In this document: positions 1-11,354 of the stretch, piece after piece | Position numbering within the stretch: position 1 is the first letter of the stretch | How the letters are laid out: each line of letters opens with the position of its first letter | NCBI GenBank assembly: GCA_035578175.1 | Contig: JAQMRL010000001.1 | Location: 188,128,283 to 188,192,282, forward strand | Reading direction: 5' to 3' | Origin: Catonia carolina | Lineage: Eukaryota > Arthropoda > Insecta > Hemiptera > Achilidae | Length of the DNA: 64,000 bases | Notes under the pieces: model-generated | The model's input: the letters and a program-made list of their open reading frames with translations, nothing else | Database searches by the model: none | Told to the model about the DNA's origin: nothing | Translations under genes and position numbers: made by a program

Positions 1-367
1 TTTTTCTTCCGTTATCCTGTAAAAGTAGTTTTGCTTAAACAAGTAGGCATGAAAACCCCATTACCACTATGACGGGTTGCGATTCTCGTTTAATTTTTTA
101 AGGTAAACCATATCTTACGTATGAAATAAACATGTAATATACCTTGTGAATTTATGTCGGTTTAAGCGGTCTTGCGTGACCACGTAAAAGATACACAAAC
201 TAAACGACAGACGTTTTTATTATTGCAATACATATCATCTTCTTTAGAACACAAAACTAGAAAGATAATAATATATACCTACAATTATAAACTTCTAGCA
301 AGAAATGTTATTAAAGGAATACAAATCAACGTTATATTACAACTAAAATTTATTACAAGATATATTT

Positions 368-527
368 TTACTTTCTCTTGAATATATGACTATTATAGGA
401 AAGAGAGGATTGTTTTCATGTCGATTTTTTAAAATCGAGTTTTCAGCAGATCTACAAACATGTTTATGATAAACATGTTTTTGGGTACAGGTACGTCCTG
501 AACCCAAAAACATGTTTTTAGCAATTG

Positions 528-562
<35 letters not shown>

Positions 563-790
563 TGCGCGCCCGTGTGTGAACAAAATATCTCAAGAACGGA
601 ACATCGTACGATGTTGAAACTTGAAACTTAAGTTAGGTACCACTAGAAAACCCTACACGAACATTTTTATCAAAATCGGTCAACCGGAAGTAGTAGTAGT
701 TTATTCGTGTCATTTTTCACTTTTTTGCCATTTTCTCAAAAACGGCTCCTGCGATTTTTTTAAAAATCGTCTCTTTATATGTGATTCGAG
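368..790 (+). mobile_element. Helentron-like (HINE) copy 1, 3'-truncated
   Basis: It begins with TTACTTTCTCTTG and keeps the shared 5' module (GTTTTCATGTCGATTTTTT), the GT microsatellite near 531-560 and the GTCAACCGGAAGTAGTAG segment. It loses similarity after about 790, so the second half of the element is missing. It contains a local duplication around ACATGTTTTTGGG. Confidence 0.75.
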
Positions 791-961
791 TCTTAGGTAT
801 TTCATACTGTTTGTGTCGATTTCTTGTTAAGTTGCAGTTTCAGTAATTGATTAGGTTAAGTTAATTAATTAATTAAGTTGCAGTAATAAATTAGCAGGAG
901 AAAAATAAGTAGTAATTTAAATTTTAAAGGCAATTTGTTTCTATTCATTGTTTGTGATTTA

Positions 962-1840
962 CAGTAGAGTTGCGGTAATCCGAACACGTAAGATGTCCGA
1001 ACATTGCGGATTATCGATTTCTGCGAATTATTGATGTCTACAGTCTTAGATTTCGGCAATCAAATTACAAATTCGATATACACTATATACTTTACTAGGA
1101 TAAAAAATACAGATTTAACAAAATACGAGAACACAAAATTATAATTGATACCTAATTGGAAATCTGTTACAGTATATTATTTTCATATTATTATGAAACA
1201 AAATAAAATTTTAAAACAAAAAATGGTAACTTGTGACTGCCAGTGCTGTTACTCTACGGGGAAAATGTCATACGATCTTTTTTAATTTTGAATACAAACG
1301 GCAGTCTTTTCCTCCTTATGAACTAAGGTTTTTTCTGGCAACATTTTCCAGTACAATGCCGACTCATCTCCATTGTAAACTTGATCTGTTATTAACCCCG
1401 TTTTTCTACTTCATCCTGGAATTTTGTTTTAAAGTCCATAAAATCGTCGATATCGCTAAAATTTTTTTCACTGGTATTAGTTAACATTCTAATACCGTAT
1501 CATTGTTTGAATTTGTCCAGCCAGCCATTTCTGACTTGAAAGTCGTCTTTCACGGTCTTTCCTTGTAGAGAAACTTCGCTTTTGATTAAGAATGTCTCCA
1601 CTGACTATAAATTGCCTTGCTCTCTCTTGGAAAAACCATGAGTATAAAGTCCGCTCGGCATTAGGTTTATCTGCTGCTTTCAATTTTTTTCTTTTCAGTT
1701 TCCCGCATTCCATTTATTAGACGTTTTTAAAATGTTTTTATAAATGTTAACAAAATAATTAAAAAACATGATAATAAGTGATCGTTCGGACTACTGGAGG
1801 TTTCAGTGTACCGGGGTTTCGGATTACTGCGACCATACTG
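962..1840. mobile_element. pogo/Tigger-type DNA transposon, internally deleted
   Basis: The ends are inverted repeats: CAGTAGAGTTGCGGTAATCC at the left and, read inward on the other strand, CAGTATGGTCGCAGTAATCC at the right. They are flanked by TA duplications (960-961 and 1841-1842). These are the features of Tc1/mariner-superfamily pogo elements. The 879-bp length is far below that of an intact pogo/Tigger (about 2-3 kb), and the interior carries broken minus-strand transposase. Confidence 0.82.
1225..1713 (-). pseudogene. Tigger/pogo transposase remnant (CENP-B-like)
   Basis: On the minus strand, 1713-1489 reads a fragment with RTLYSWFFQERARQFIVSGD, which resembles the second DNA-binding helix-turn-helix (HTH_Tnp_Tc5/CENPB) of Tigger transposases (aLYxWFxQxRxxGxxvSGxI). 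Further downstream, about 1420-1330, another frame reads LITDQVYNGDESALYWKMLP, the start of the DDE catalytic domain with its first Asp. Frameshifts and stops separate the blocks and the rest of the catalytic domain is absent, so this is a non-functional remnant inside the TIR element. Confidence 0.8.
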
Positions 1841-1848
1841 TATATAAT

Positions 1849-2268
1849 ATTTCAGATTTTGTACATATAGTTAATGTGATGAATCACATGGAATTTAAAA
1901 GGGAACGACAAAGTGTGACTTTACAGGGTAACAAAAAAATGACAAATCCGGAAATTCTGTTTGTTTTATTAGTTATTACTTAGAAATAATCTTTACCAGT
2001 TTGTACGTACGATGTAAATGCTAAATAATACCATATTATTAATACATTTTCAACATTCATTTAATTTTCCTGGAATTTTGTAATACATAGAGAATGAAAA
2101 TTGAAGTAGTTATGAGTTCTAAATAAGTGATGCATAATACAACTAAAATAAATAAATAAATTACGTCTATACAGCTATATTAAAATGGAATAAACTACAC
2201 AATTTTGTTAAACATTCTCCTGTCTATTGTTTAGAATTATATATAATAGAAAAAAAAGAAAAAAATAG
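1849..2268. other. AT-rich stretch, nothing recognised
   Basis: No coding similarity, TIR or SINE box was found here. Confidence 0.5.
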
Positions 2269-3296
2269 ATGACGCTCACCTGATTAGAACAGGCAATAGT
2301 TCCTTTCGGATATTACGTATCCATCTTTAGTTGCAATAATAAAACGCAATGCATGCATACTTTCGTCAGTTATAGCTTACACTCTAGTAACTTACACTCT
2401 ATAAGTTGGTAAACCTGATAATATAGTTATCTATTTTTCTAGTCAATGTAATATGTTGGTATTGTCATGACAACCTGAAAGTGTATAAAGTGAGTCACGA
2501 GAATGCCTTTTGCGTATGGATGGGCTGTGAGGAAGGGTAGAGAAATCTGCAGTGCTGCCAACCTCAACAGTGAGACACTATATTTTACTACCGCGCAATT
2601 TCACCGTTAGTTAACCACATGTTGCCTTTCAATTAATATAATTCGTTGTGACTGACACTTTTCCACTTACACCCCTTTTTTAAATTTGTCTTAACGTAAA
2701 AAGTTCTAACTAAAATTTAGGCTTTCTTTCAAAATTCGGTAATAACGTTTCACATGTCGGGATCACTTTCTTATTGGTAAAAGCATTTTATTTTTATACC
2801 AGGTTTCAAAAAAAAAAAACTGTTTATGAGTTATCTTCTTCACTGTCTTCAACTTCCTTCTTTATATTTCCAATTGTGGAAAAAGACACATCACGGTAGT
2901 TAGCCGCTCGCTCAAGGATTTTGTGAAGCGGCACGGACAGGTATTTTATTACATTGCATATTAGATTTCTTTCAGCACTGTGTCCGACCGCGTTTTCGAG
3001 AAACCGACATTTCCGTTTATGGTAACAAACAGTTATGTTCGTACAGTTAACCTACAAAAGATTCCGTGATATACAGTATGTCCTCTAAGTGTAGTTTACT
3101 TTATTGTATTGGAGAACTGATACCAAAGCAGTCGCGCATGCGCACTAATGCTATCCTTCCTTTACCCCTCGTTAAAACCAAGGCAAACTGGTGACTCGGG
3201 TAACTATACTTGTATTGACGTTTTATTATTGCATCTGAAGATGGATACATGAAATCCGAAAGGACCAACTGTCTTTTATAATCAGGTGAGAGTCAT
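2269..3296. mobile_element. candidate MITE with ~75-bp TIRs
   Basis: The left end (ATGACGCTCACCTGATTAGA, then CCTTTCGGATATTACGTATC and GCAATAATAAAACG) is repeated in inverted orientation at 3220-3296, where the other strand reads ATGACTCTCACCTGATTATA, then CCTTTCGGATTTCATGTATC and GCAATAATAAAACG. The ~1.03-kb interior has no coding frame. Superfamily and target duplication are not resolved. Confidence 0.65.
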
Positions 3297-3375
3297 ATAC
3301 ATGTGTATTTGGTGGCAATTTATATTATACAACTATACAAACATAAATAAATCAAAGAATAATAAATGTACAAAC

Positions 3376-3514
3376 CCATGCAATAAAAATTGTCCGGGAT
3401 TTTTCAACCAGTAATTTATTGTTGCTGGAAATGCTTCGACTAAACATTCAAGAGTAACTTCAGCACCTAAAGGTGATCCCACTAACTGGGTTCTCACACC
3501 TGCTCTTGGTGCAA
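3376..3514 (-). CDS. DIP-like gene, exon encoding first half of Ig3
   Basis: The acceptor is GATTTCAG and the exon enters in phase 1, completing a Phe codon: FAPRAGVRTQLVGSPLGAEV, then TLECLVEAFPATINYWLKNP and GQFLLHG. QLVGSPLGAEVTLEC carries the first Ig3 cysteine and INYW the strand C tryptophan, as in DIP Ig3 domains. The proposed 3' end is the donor G|GTTTGT, which is weaker than the other donors of the gene; it was chosen because family similarity (an NPGxxLLxG-like stretch) stops there and the frame then runs into unrelated hydrophobic sequence. The rest of Ig3 was not found down to base 1. The acceptor is well supported, the low-coordinate end less so. Confidence 0.83.
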
Positions 3515-6159
3515 CTGAAATCAGCAATAAAGAAATAAAACAATTATTGTTAATATTCATAAATATACAGGGTGTCATTAAAAGTTGTGCCATACTCTAG
3601 GACGTGATTGTATAGCTAAATATAAGAGAAAGTAGTCATATAGACATAGGTCCAGAAACGTTTTATTTGTGAGTAACTGCTGGTGAAACAATTCGTCTAG
3701 AATTCAGTTACCCCAGAGAAATGAGACCGTACTGAAACTTTTAAGACAACATTCAATAAAGTAGGCCCTAAAATTGTATCTCCCATGGTTCAAAGAACGG
3801 CACTTAATAAAAATGAGAATGGCACTTAAGACTTAAGACTTTAAGAATGGCACTTAATGCCTTAGAGTTCAGATGGCTATACTTATTATAATCTTCGGAT
3901 AAATATATTTTTTTAAATTTTCCAAACAATATGATCATGTTTGTGAATGTGAAATAAGCCTATATTGAGGATATGATATTATAAATATGTTTATAAGACA
4001 TCAAAGTCTTTAGAGATTAGCTTCTACGGAGGCTGTGGAACTGTAATTTTTTAAGGAATAGTTCCAGATTGAATACGAGAGCTTCCTCGTTGAATTCTAA
4101 TCAAATACTGCTGAGCGACGTAGATAGCTAATTTTTGTTAAGAAATCAGTTTTTAAAATGTTGACTGATTTCGTTAGAGGAATATGTTCCTGTACGATAT
4201 TTGTTGCGTTTCGGCCGGCGGAGGGGGCATAAATGTGGAGGTAATTATCTGTTCGAACTCAACGTAAAACAGACCACGTGAACAGCATACTGCAGTGAGT
4301 TCAACTTCAGCAACTGAAATAGTTTGTCCTTGAAATTTCTTAATAGCCATGAAAAATGAAATTATCCGTGAATTGAAGGCGTTTAAACTGGAAAGGCCTA
4401 TTGCTTTCGACTAATAACAGAAATATTCATAGGTTTATGTTTACATCCCTCAAAAACCCCCAACTCTCTGCGATATTAAAACAATTTAGTCTATAGCGTT
4501 AATTTAATGCAATCATGCCCGGGATATAAATTTTGAAACTTATTGACTTTGGTTCTAAAGTGTTTGCGTGAACGTAATAAGACAAACAGACAGAATTCGG
4601 TTGAGCTTTTCTCAGTGATTACTTGATAGATCCAACGTAGAAAAAATTGTGGTTTTTTACAAATTTATACGACAAATCAAAATTTTTATTTCTGTAAATA
4701 ACGGTAAGATATCAAAATAAAAAAAAACAATGCTACTCTACGAATTTTACACAAACTTATGAGAAGGAATGAACATGTATTACTTAAATAAAATATAATA
4801 TAAAATGTGATTTTCTTTTTGTTTATTTATTACGTAAAAATGACAAGTTTTGTCTTTATTTGATGAAATTATGGTTAAATCCGTTAATTCTTTCCTTCCC
4901 ACAAACTGTACCTTAAAATTTCAATTAATGATTTAAATGGACAATGAATTAACTGTAGTACTTTCATATTTGATGTACATATACTTAGTTAAATTGTTGG
5001 GTTTTTGGTTGATAAGTGTTTACGTAATTATAATGAATGTATTTAATTTATTTTGCTTTAACCAGATTTTTATTGAATATCTTATTTCTATGAATACGTG
5101 TTCTATAAGCAGAATGTTACTTTTGCTATTATTATCTTCCTAAATTCTTTTTGTAATTCAAGTTAAGTCTGCGTTAACATTTTACATATAAGATGGAAGG
5201 AAAGTTGATTATTTACAAAATCGTAGAGTTTAACAAAGTTTAGTTCAGTTAATTTTCAGTTCTTACGTCGATGGTAAAACGCCAGTAGCAAAAAAGTTCC
5301 CTATTATCTGTAAGCAATAGCAGTAATAATGAAATGAAATTCCAAGACTTGGAACCTCCCACTCTTACATTCCAAAAAAAAAAAATCGTTTCTCAAAGAC
5401 ACTATGTGCGGGTGAATGTAAGGTGTGATTACGACCTTCGTTTTGGAAGGAAAAAAGAAAATGAAAAGCGAATGAGGGGTACAGAGGGGGAGGGATAAAA
5501 AGAAGAGGAAGGCAGGCAAAGAAGTTGCAATAGAAACTTTCCCAATTTTGTTCAAAATTCAACAAATGTAAAAACGTAGTTGTATTTCCCAATAACGTTT
5601 AATGTGCTTATACTCTAACAAAAACATTTTTATTTCAATATTTTTACATTAAGTAAACAAATACTAAATCATGATAAAACACTGCTCAAGAAATAAATAC
5701 AAAAATAATAAAAGAGACCAATAACACACCGCGAAATAGAGCTGTAAGTTAGACAAGCTGAGAAAATAAAGTGTTATATCACACCACACTAAAAGGTATA
5801 ATCAGGATATGGGCTATAAAAATATATCCGAAGCAAATAAAAGAGAAGTATAAATTATACGAGTGTTTATTTCTTACAGGCCCACAAAATCCTTGAAATT
5901 GACATAATTTTGTATACTTAATTTTGTTATGAATGAGCTTCGATACATTTTTTTTAACTTTATGAAAAGGCTACTATTTACAATCAGTTAAATTATTTAA
6001 CTATAAATAAATTTTATAATATTAGAAAATAAATATTGATAAATATTACGTCTACTAGCGTAACTCACAATTTAAAAACATCTGCATTTGTTGGTCAGGT
6101 TAACTTTAAATGTTCTTTTTTAGTAAGGTAATTCACTTAAGATAAGGTTTTTTCACTTA

Positions 6160-6268
6160 ATATATTTAAAGTCGCATCAACAGTGGGGTTTAACTTGTGA
6201 AAATTTCCAGACTGGGTGGGAATCAAACTCGGGAGCTCCGCGTTGTAGGCCAGCTACGCTAATTTTCA
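6160..6268 (-). mobile_element. SINE-C fragment (tRNA-derived)
   Basis: The other strand carries a tRNA-type B box (GAGTTTGATTCCCACC) and, downstream, CAGTCTGGAAATTTTCACA and a GATGCGACTTTA tail, all shared with the SINE-C copy at 36496. It is inverted relative to that copy. Confidence 0.65.
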
Positions 6269-6320
6269 ATGAGTTTATTATAAATAAAAATTTCTAAATT
6301 ATTATCGGTTGATTAAAAAA

Positions 6321-6596
6321 TTTGTTGTTGTTTAGGTCATCAGCCGAAAAGCTCGTTTGAACCTCTAGAGGCTTTACTAAGTAAAACGAGGAGTGTTGTG
6401 GTTTACAATTACCTTCCTCCTTAAGTGGAAAAGAATGCTTATCAGCATGCCAGGTTCTCTGAAAACCATTTACTTTCCACGCTACAAATGACACCTTCAC
6501 TTGATCTCCACGGGGTCTTACTGTATAATGATTCATTACTCTCGGAGAAGATATCTCTGACTAGCGTCTTTTATACCTCTATATCTGTGAACAATT
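6321..6596 (+). repeat. R390 family copy (truncated)
   Basis: Starts TTGTTGTTGTTTAGGTCATC and proceeds through AGCCGAAA, GTTTGAACCTCTAGAGG, TTTACTAAGTAAAACGAGGA and ATGCTTATCAGCATGCCAGG, the shared landmarks of this ~400-bp family. It ends after the ACCTCTATATCTGTGAAC segment, lacking the final ~110 bp. Confidence 0.8.
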
Positions 6597-6836
6597 CGAA
6601 CTGGCACAACTCTAGCTCAACGTGTACACACAGTTCCGCATAAAGTATGTCCATAACCTATTCTTTCAACATGGTTTACAAATTTTATTCTACGCAAATA
6701 CCTACAACCTTATTTCAATGTACAAACATACAAATAATTATTTAATTTTAAAATTAATTAATTTCTCCCAGTAAAAATTTAAATTATAAATTACAAGAAC
6801 TAAACTGCAAAAACTAGCTAAATTATACTCTACAGC

Positions 6837-7164
6837 TCAGCCGTCCTTAGTTTGCTCCTACTGTCAACAAACCAAAGCCAGCTATTACAGGGTGCACGCT
6901 AGGGTCCACGACTTTATGGATGTCGTATTCCTATTAAGTTAACTATAATAGAAAAGAACTTAAATTACTTAAAACATCAGTCATGATATGATGTAGACCT
7001 AACAATTTCATTTATTAAAATATTTTTAAAAGTATTTTGAATTTAAATACTTTTGAAGGTATTTTGTTGTTACTTTTTAATCAGCGTATACACATTTTTA
7101 TAAAATGCGCCTGCGAAGTGACGTCATTATTTGTTTACAGTAGGAGCAAACTTAGAAAGGCTGG
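6837..7164. mobile_element. candidate MITE with ~30-bp TIRs
   Basis: The left end CAGCCGTCCTTAGTTTGCTC, then CTACTGT, is matched in inverted orientation at 7130-7164 (CAGCCTTTCTAAGTTTGCTC, then CTACTGT on the other strand). The ~330-bp interior is AT-rich and non-coding. Confidence 0.65.
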
Positions 7165-7441
7165 ATTTTTACAGACGCTCGCAACTTAATAAACAAAATT
7201 TTCTGAATATATAATCAACAGAAAATCATATATGAAAACAAATTAGTCACATGATTATGTCTGACAGATTATAATGACAACAGTGAAAGCAAAGTGCAGC
7301 GACCGTGCGTGAGTCACATTCTTTTGTGACTGTACCGTCGTTTCATGGCGAGCGGCGAAGAGTGGAGTAGATAAACACCGGAGCTGCTTGAGCCAATTCG
7401 AATTGTCCAAGGTTTATACTTTTTCTGTTTTAAATGCTTTA

Positions 7442-7545
7442 GTCATATAATTAACTGGCTATGTGATAAGAAAGAGAAGTATTTTGTAGCCCGGGAACTA
7501 ACAGATCGAGTGAAAATAATTTTACAACCAACCTGCCTGTAATGG
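7442..7545 (+). repeat. R390 family fragment
   Basis: Only the last ~100 bp of the family are present (ATGTGATAAGAAAGAGAAGT, AGCCCGGGAACTAACAGATC, CTGCCTGTAATGG). Confidence 0.7.
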
Positions 7546-7649
7546 AAAAATAAAAGGATTAAAAAATTTATCGGCGATAGTTGTCGCTGTTAATTTGTAA
7601 TGTTGTCTGTACAGTACTAAGTCTAAAATTTTGAAACTTTCAATCTGTC

Positions 7650-7997
7650 GTAGTGGTCACTATTATCTAAAAGATTCATTAGCAATGGGCTTTGATGAGG
7701 TTCAAGTTTGACTTGGTATATTCTCTTTCGTTGTATTTCGTCCAGAATAGTGTTTATATGTAAGTCACGGTGAATTGGTTATGAACCAAGGGGAACCAGT
7801 AATAATCCTGTAAATCTTTGATTGTAGAAGCCGTAAAATGACAATATAGACGAGCTTGCGGATCGCCACAGTTTAATTTTGTTCGTCCATACTGGTTTTA
7901 TTATTTTATAAACAACCAATTTATTGGTCAGGGAAAGATGCGACTTTCTGTCTAGCAGCGAATACAGTTGACGTAATTTAATGCCCAACTTGGGCAT
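7650..7997 (-). pseudogene. Jockey-like LINE reverse transcriptase C-terminal remnant
   Basis: On the minus strand the frame opens MPKLGIKLRQLYSLLDRKSH followed by LSLTNKLVVYKIIKPVWTNK, the segment just after the RT palm in Jockey-clade ORF2 (LYxLLxRxSxLSxxxKLxxYKxxxxPVWTYGxxLWG). A frame change is needed to continue into PIHRDLHINTILDEIQ, the PWxxxNxxIHxDLxI block. Frame breaks and 5' truncation make it a dead fragment. Confidence 0.8.
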
Positions 7998-8674
7998 AGT
8001 AATATCGATAACGAATAATCGAAAAGAAAAATTGTAGTATTATCCATTTTTATTGGATTTCAACCTCAATATAAAATAATATCGATAATGAATAGGTTTT
8101 AATTCATTTTTATTAGCAAAGACATACATGATATAATTTTCTTTTATAAAATATTCAGTGATGAAATTAATTGAGTCTGGTTGTATGTAATTAAAAATTC
8201 ATAACTTCTATTTGTTAAGTATTTGTGACTACAATTTTTTTAATTTTTTGTTAAATTGTGCTAACGAGAGATTTTGAGCGAGTTGATTTTAGTGTTGTAC
8301 TGTTAAAAATAATTGTTGCTGAACTGGGTGTAAATACTTCAGGCAAATTGTATATAATAGATGTAGTATAACTTTTATTTTTTAAATTTATAACAATACT
8401 ATAATTTTCAAAAAAGAACTACGTTTTGGTTTATGGAGTCGTTCAGAACATTCTGTTTATTAAATTAAAATGAACTTCCTGAAAATTTACATTTGGTACG
8501 AGGAGGATAAGTTTAAAGTAGAGCATATTTCTATTGTCATTGCTATATCCGGAATGAATATTTTGAATACTGAGCACTAAAGTCAGGATTTTTTCCTTTC
8601 TGTTTGATTTAACTGGCGGGGGGGGGCGCTCGCTAAAATTTTAGTGTTACTACATTTTACTAACCTTATACGAT

Positions 8675-8870
8675 TTTCTGGCCAGCCCGTCGATGTAGTA
8701 GTAAGATCAACTGGCTTTTAATCCAGGGGTCACGAGTTCGAATACCATTCCGATCTGGCATTCTTCGATCAGTCGTTATCATTTATCACCATTCATCGCC
8801 TGGATTAGCATAAATGTCCAAAAATAGCCGAATGTAAAACAAAAAATTGTTCTGTTTTGATAATGTAGCC
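8675..8870 (+). mobile_element. tRNA-derived SINE fragment
   Basis: GTCGATGTAGTAGTAAGATC resembles an A-box region and ACGAGTTCGAATACCATTCC contains a B box (GTTCGAATACC), spaced as in a tRNA. The body ends in an A-rich tail (AAAACAAAAAATTG). Confidence 0.55.
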
Positions 8871-8946
8871 ATAATACTTAAAGAGTCCACGGGAAAAATG
8901 TCAAATTTGCATGTTGGTACAGTCTTATTAACCTCAAACCGCTTTG

Positions 8947-9108
8947 TTACTTTCTCTTGCCTTTATGAATAGACTACATAGGAAGGAAAGTATTGTTTTC
9001 ATGTCGATTTTTTGAAATCGAGTTTTCACCGGATCTACACGTTTTCAGACTCCCTGAACCCAAAAAACAAGTTTTTCGCAATTAGTCTGTGTGTGTGTGC
9101 GCGCGCGC

Positions 9109-9139
<31 letters not shown>

Positions 9140-9911
9140 TGTGAACAAAACATTTCACGAACGAAAAATCGTACGAACTTGAAACTTGAAATTTAAAATA
9201 GATACTAATAGAGGACCCGACACGAACATTTTCATCAAAATCAGTCAACCGAAAATAGGAGCTTTTATTCGTGTCATTTTAATTTTTTGTGGTTTTCTCA
9301 AAAACAGCTTCTATTTTTTTTAAAAATCGTCACATTTATTAAATTTTTAGCTCTACAAGATAGGGCAGGCGCCATGTCTGCTGAAATTCTTGGAAAGGCT
9401 GTTTTCTCGTAAAAAAAAATGTTTTTTTTTAATGATTACGGCTTTAATATGCATTTTAGCAAAAAAATGTATAATAAAAGTTGTAGAGAATTTAAATCCT
9501 ACAACTTTTATTTTAAACATTTTTTTATATAACCCTTAGTTTAGCGGTAATTTTAACGATTTTTTGTTTTTTTCGTGAAATCTGGAAAAAATCGATTTTT
9601 CAAGATTTCAGCCTTAGTATGCATTTTACGAAAAATTGTATAATCAAATTTGTAAGAAATTAAAAGATCTACAACTCTTATTTAAAGATTTTTTTCTCTA
9701 CAGAGACTAGTTTAGTGTGAAAGAGTTATTTTCCGTATTTTTAAGGCTAACTGAGGTTGATTTTCATTTTGCGTCTTTCACTCATGATAAATTAGGTTAT
9801 GTTTATTGAGGTTAGTTTTTGTTCACTTCTAATGTTTTATTACTAATGTTAGGTTATATTGTTAATTATTTGCATTGGCAAGAGAAAGTTGTGTGAGTGT
9901 TTCACACCAGA
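8947..9911 (+). mobile_element. Helentron-like (HINE) copy 2, full length
   Basis: The 5' end is TTACTTTCTCTTGCC. The GT/GC microsatellite spans about 9087-9142. The internal inverted repeat (AAAGTTGTAGA ... CTACAACTTTT) is at 9478-9510. The 3' subterminal GGCAAGAGAAAGT is followed by the hairpin GTGTGA-GTGTT-TCACAC and CCAGAT. All landmarks are present; the element has no intact coding frame. Confidence 0.88.
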
Positions 9912-10599
9912 TGTTTGTATTAATGTTACATATACATTATGGGAATGGTTAAAGAAAAATTTTCGTGTGAAAATATGGCTTACACGATAAGAAAGAGAAA
10001 TTCTAATGTGAAAGAAATTAATTAGGAGGACTATCAGTCCAGTAATTATGTTCATCACTTTTCTTTATTTTACATTATTTGAGTTCATTTGTTGCTCTCA
10101 GTCCGGTGTTTGGTTACTTTTTCTTTGTACTTAAAGATTTACTGTACCTAAAAGGTTTGACAGAAAGTACTTTAATTAGCTTCAGAAGATGATACCGAGA
10201 GAAACAAAAAAGAACAGGAACAAAGTTAGGAAGAACGTAAATGATACATAACAACTTGTTCCTTTGATTTATTTTCTACAGATAGATGATTAAATAATGC
10301 TTTTACACTACTACTGTATGTACTACAAAAATTTATTTATAATTTTTATTAGTATAATAAGGAAATTAATACATTATTAAAAATACATATAAAAAATATC
10401 GTAATAATTGAAACTGTGATGTTCAATTGAATGTCAAAAAGTTAATTTCTGGAAAATTTATACTATTTTACTAATTTTATAATAACAAAGCGTGTTTTTT
10501 TGTGCAGGCTAATTTCCAAATTACTGAACGGATTTTCATGAAAGTTTGAAAGCATATTCGTATTTATATTCACAGAACATTTTATTTTTAAATTTTCTA

Positions 10600-10790
10600 A
10601 CAAGAGAGAGAGAGAGAGAAGGGTGGAGAGGTGGTGAAGGGGAAAGGATGGAGAGAAAAGGAGGAGGGAGAAAGAAAGGGCGGACGGAGGTAGAGATATA
10701 CGGTGGGGGAGGGATAGTAGAGAGGGTGGGAAAGGGTTGAGAAAGAGAGGTAGTGGTGGAGAGGGAGGGGCGGGAGAGTACGGGTGAGTA
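10600..10790. repeat. polypurine tract (GA/GGA-rich)
   Basis: About 190 bases are almost entirely A and G on the plus strand, starting with a (GA)n run and continuing as irregular GGAG/AAAG blocks. The reading frame across it (Arg/Glu/Gly-rich) is a composition artefact. Confidence 0.85.
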
Positions 10791-11172
10791 AAGTTTTACC
10801 TTACTATACCTGTTTTCGATTTTTTTAATAAATTTTATGTATAAGTGCCCTTGGCTTATTTGAAAAATTTTGGTCTGGTAAAAGGAGAAAAGGATAGGTT
10901 TTATTTCATTTGTGAAGTAAACGTGTTATTCTTTCTTTTTCAGGAACAAATTTTTTTCTGTAATATGATTTCTTTCTGTAATTTTTATTACAATGGATTT
11001 TTAGTTACATTTTATTGTCAACTTGGCGGTTCTCATCAACTCGTTTTTCATTTCTGCTAGTCTTAAGTTTTTTTTTCTTGCACTGATTTACATGAACTGT
11101 CCGTCCTACTCCCCTGGGAACTTTGTGGCCTATTTGCCTTAACTCTGTTCCTTCTCTAAAAAGAAACCCTAA

Positions 11173-11354
11173 GTTTGCACCTTTTGCCCTGGGAAAAATT
11201 AGAAAAATATTTTATTTTTCCAGTTAATTTCCAAGAACCGTTCCTCTTTCCCCTCTGCAGAATGTTTGCACCTTTTGCCCTGGGAAAAATTAGAAAAATA
11301 TTTCATTTTTCCAGTTAATTTCCAAGAACCGTTCCTCTTTCCCCTCTGCAGAAT
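11173..11354. repeat. 91-bp tandem duplication (two units)
   Basis: Unit 11173-11263 (GTTTGCACCTTTTGCCCTGG ... CTGCAGAAT) is repeated directly at 11264-11354 with one substitution noticed (ATTTTATTT versus ATTTCATTT). Near identity implies a recent duplication. Confidence 0.92.

Noticed and set aside
621..830. Recurring frame MKLKLGTTR...NIFIKIGQPEVVV in several places (621, 34285, 39046, 51249)
   Set aside because: It lies inside Helentron-like copies, its start and end drift with indels and no copy has a consistent longer frame; repeated non-coding sequence explains the recurrence.
10546..10740. Arg/Glu/Gly-rich frame
   Set aside because: Produced by the polypurine tract; no family pattern and no codon structure.
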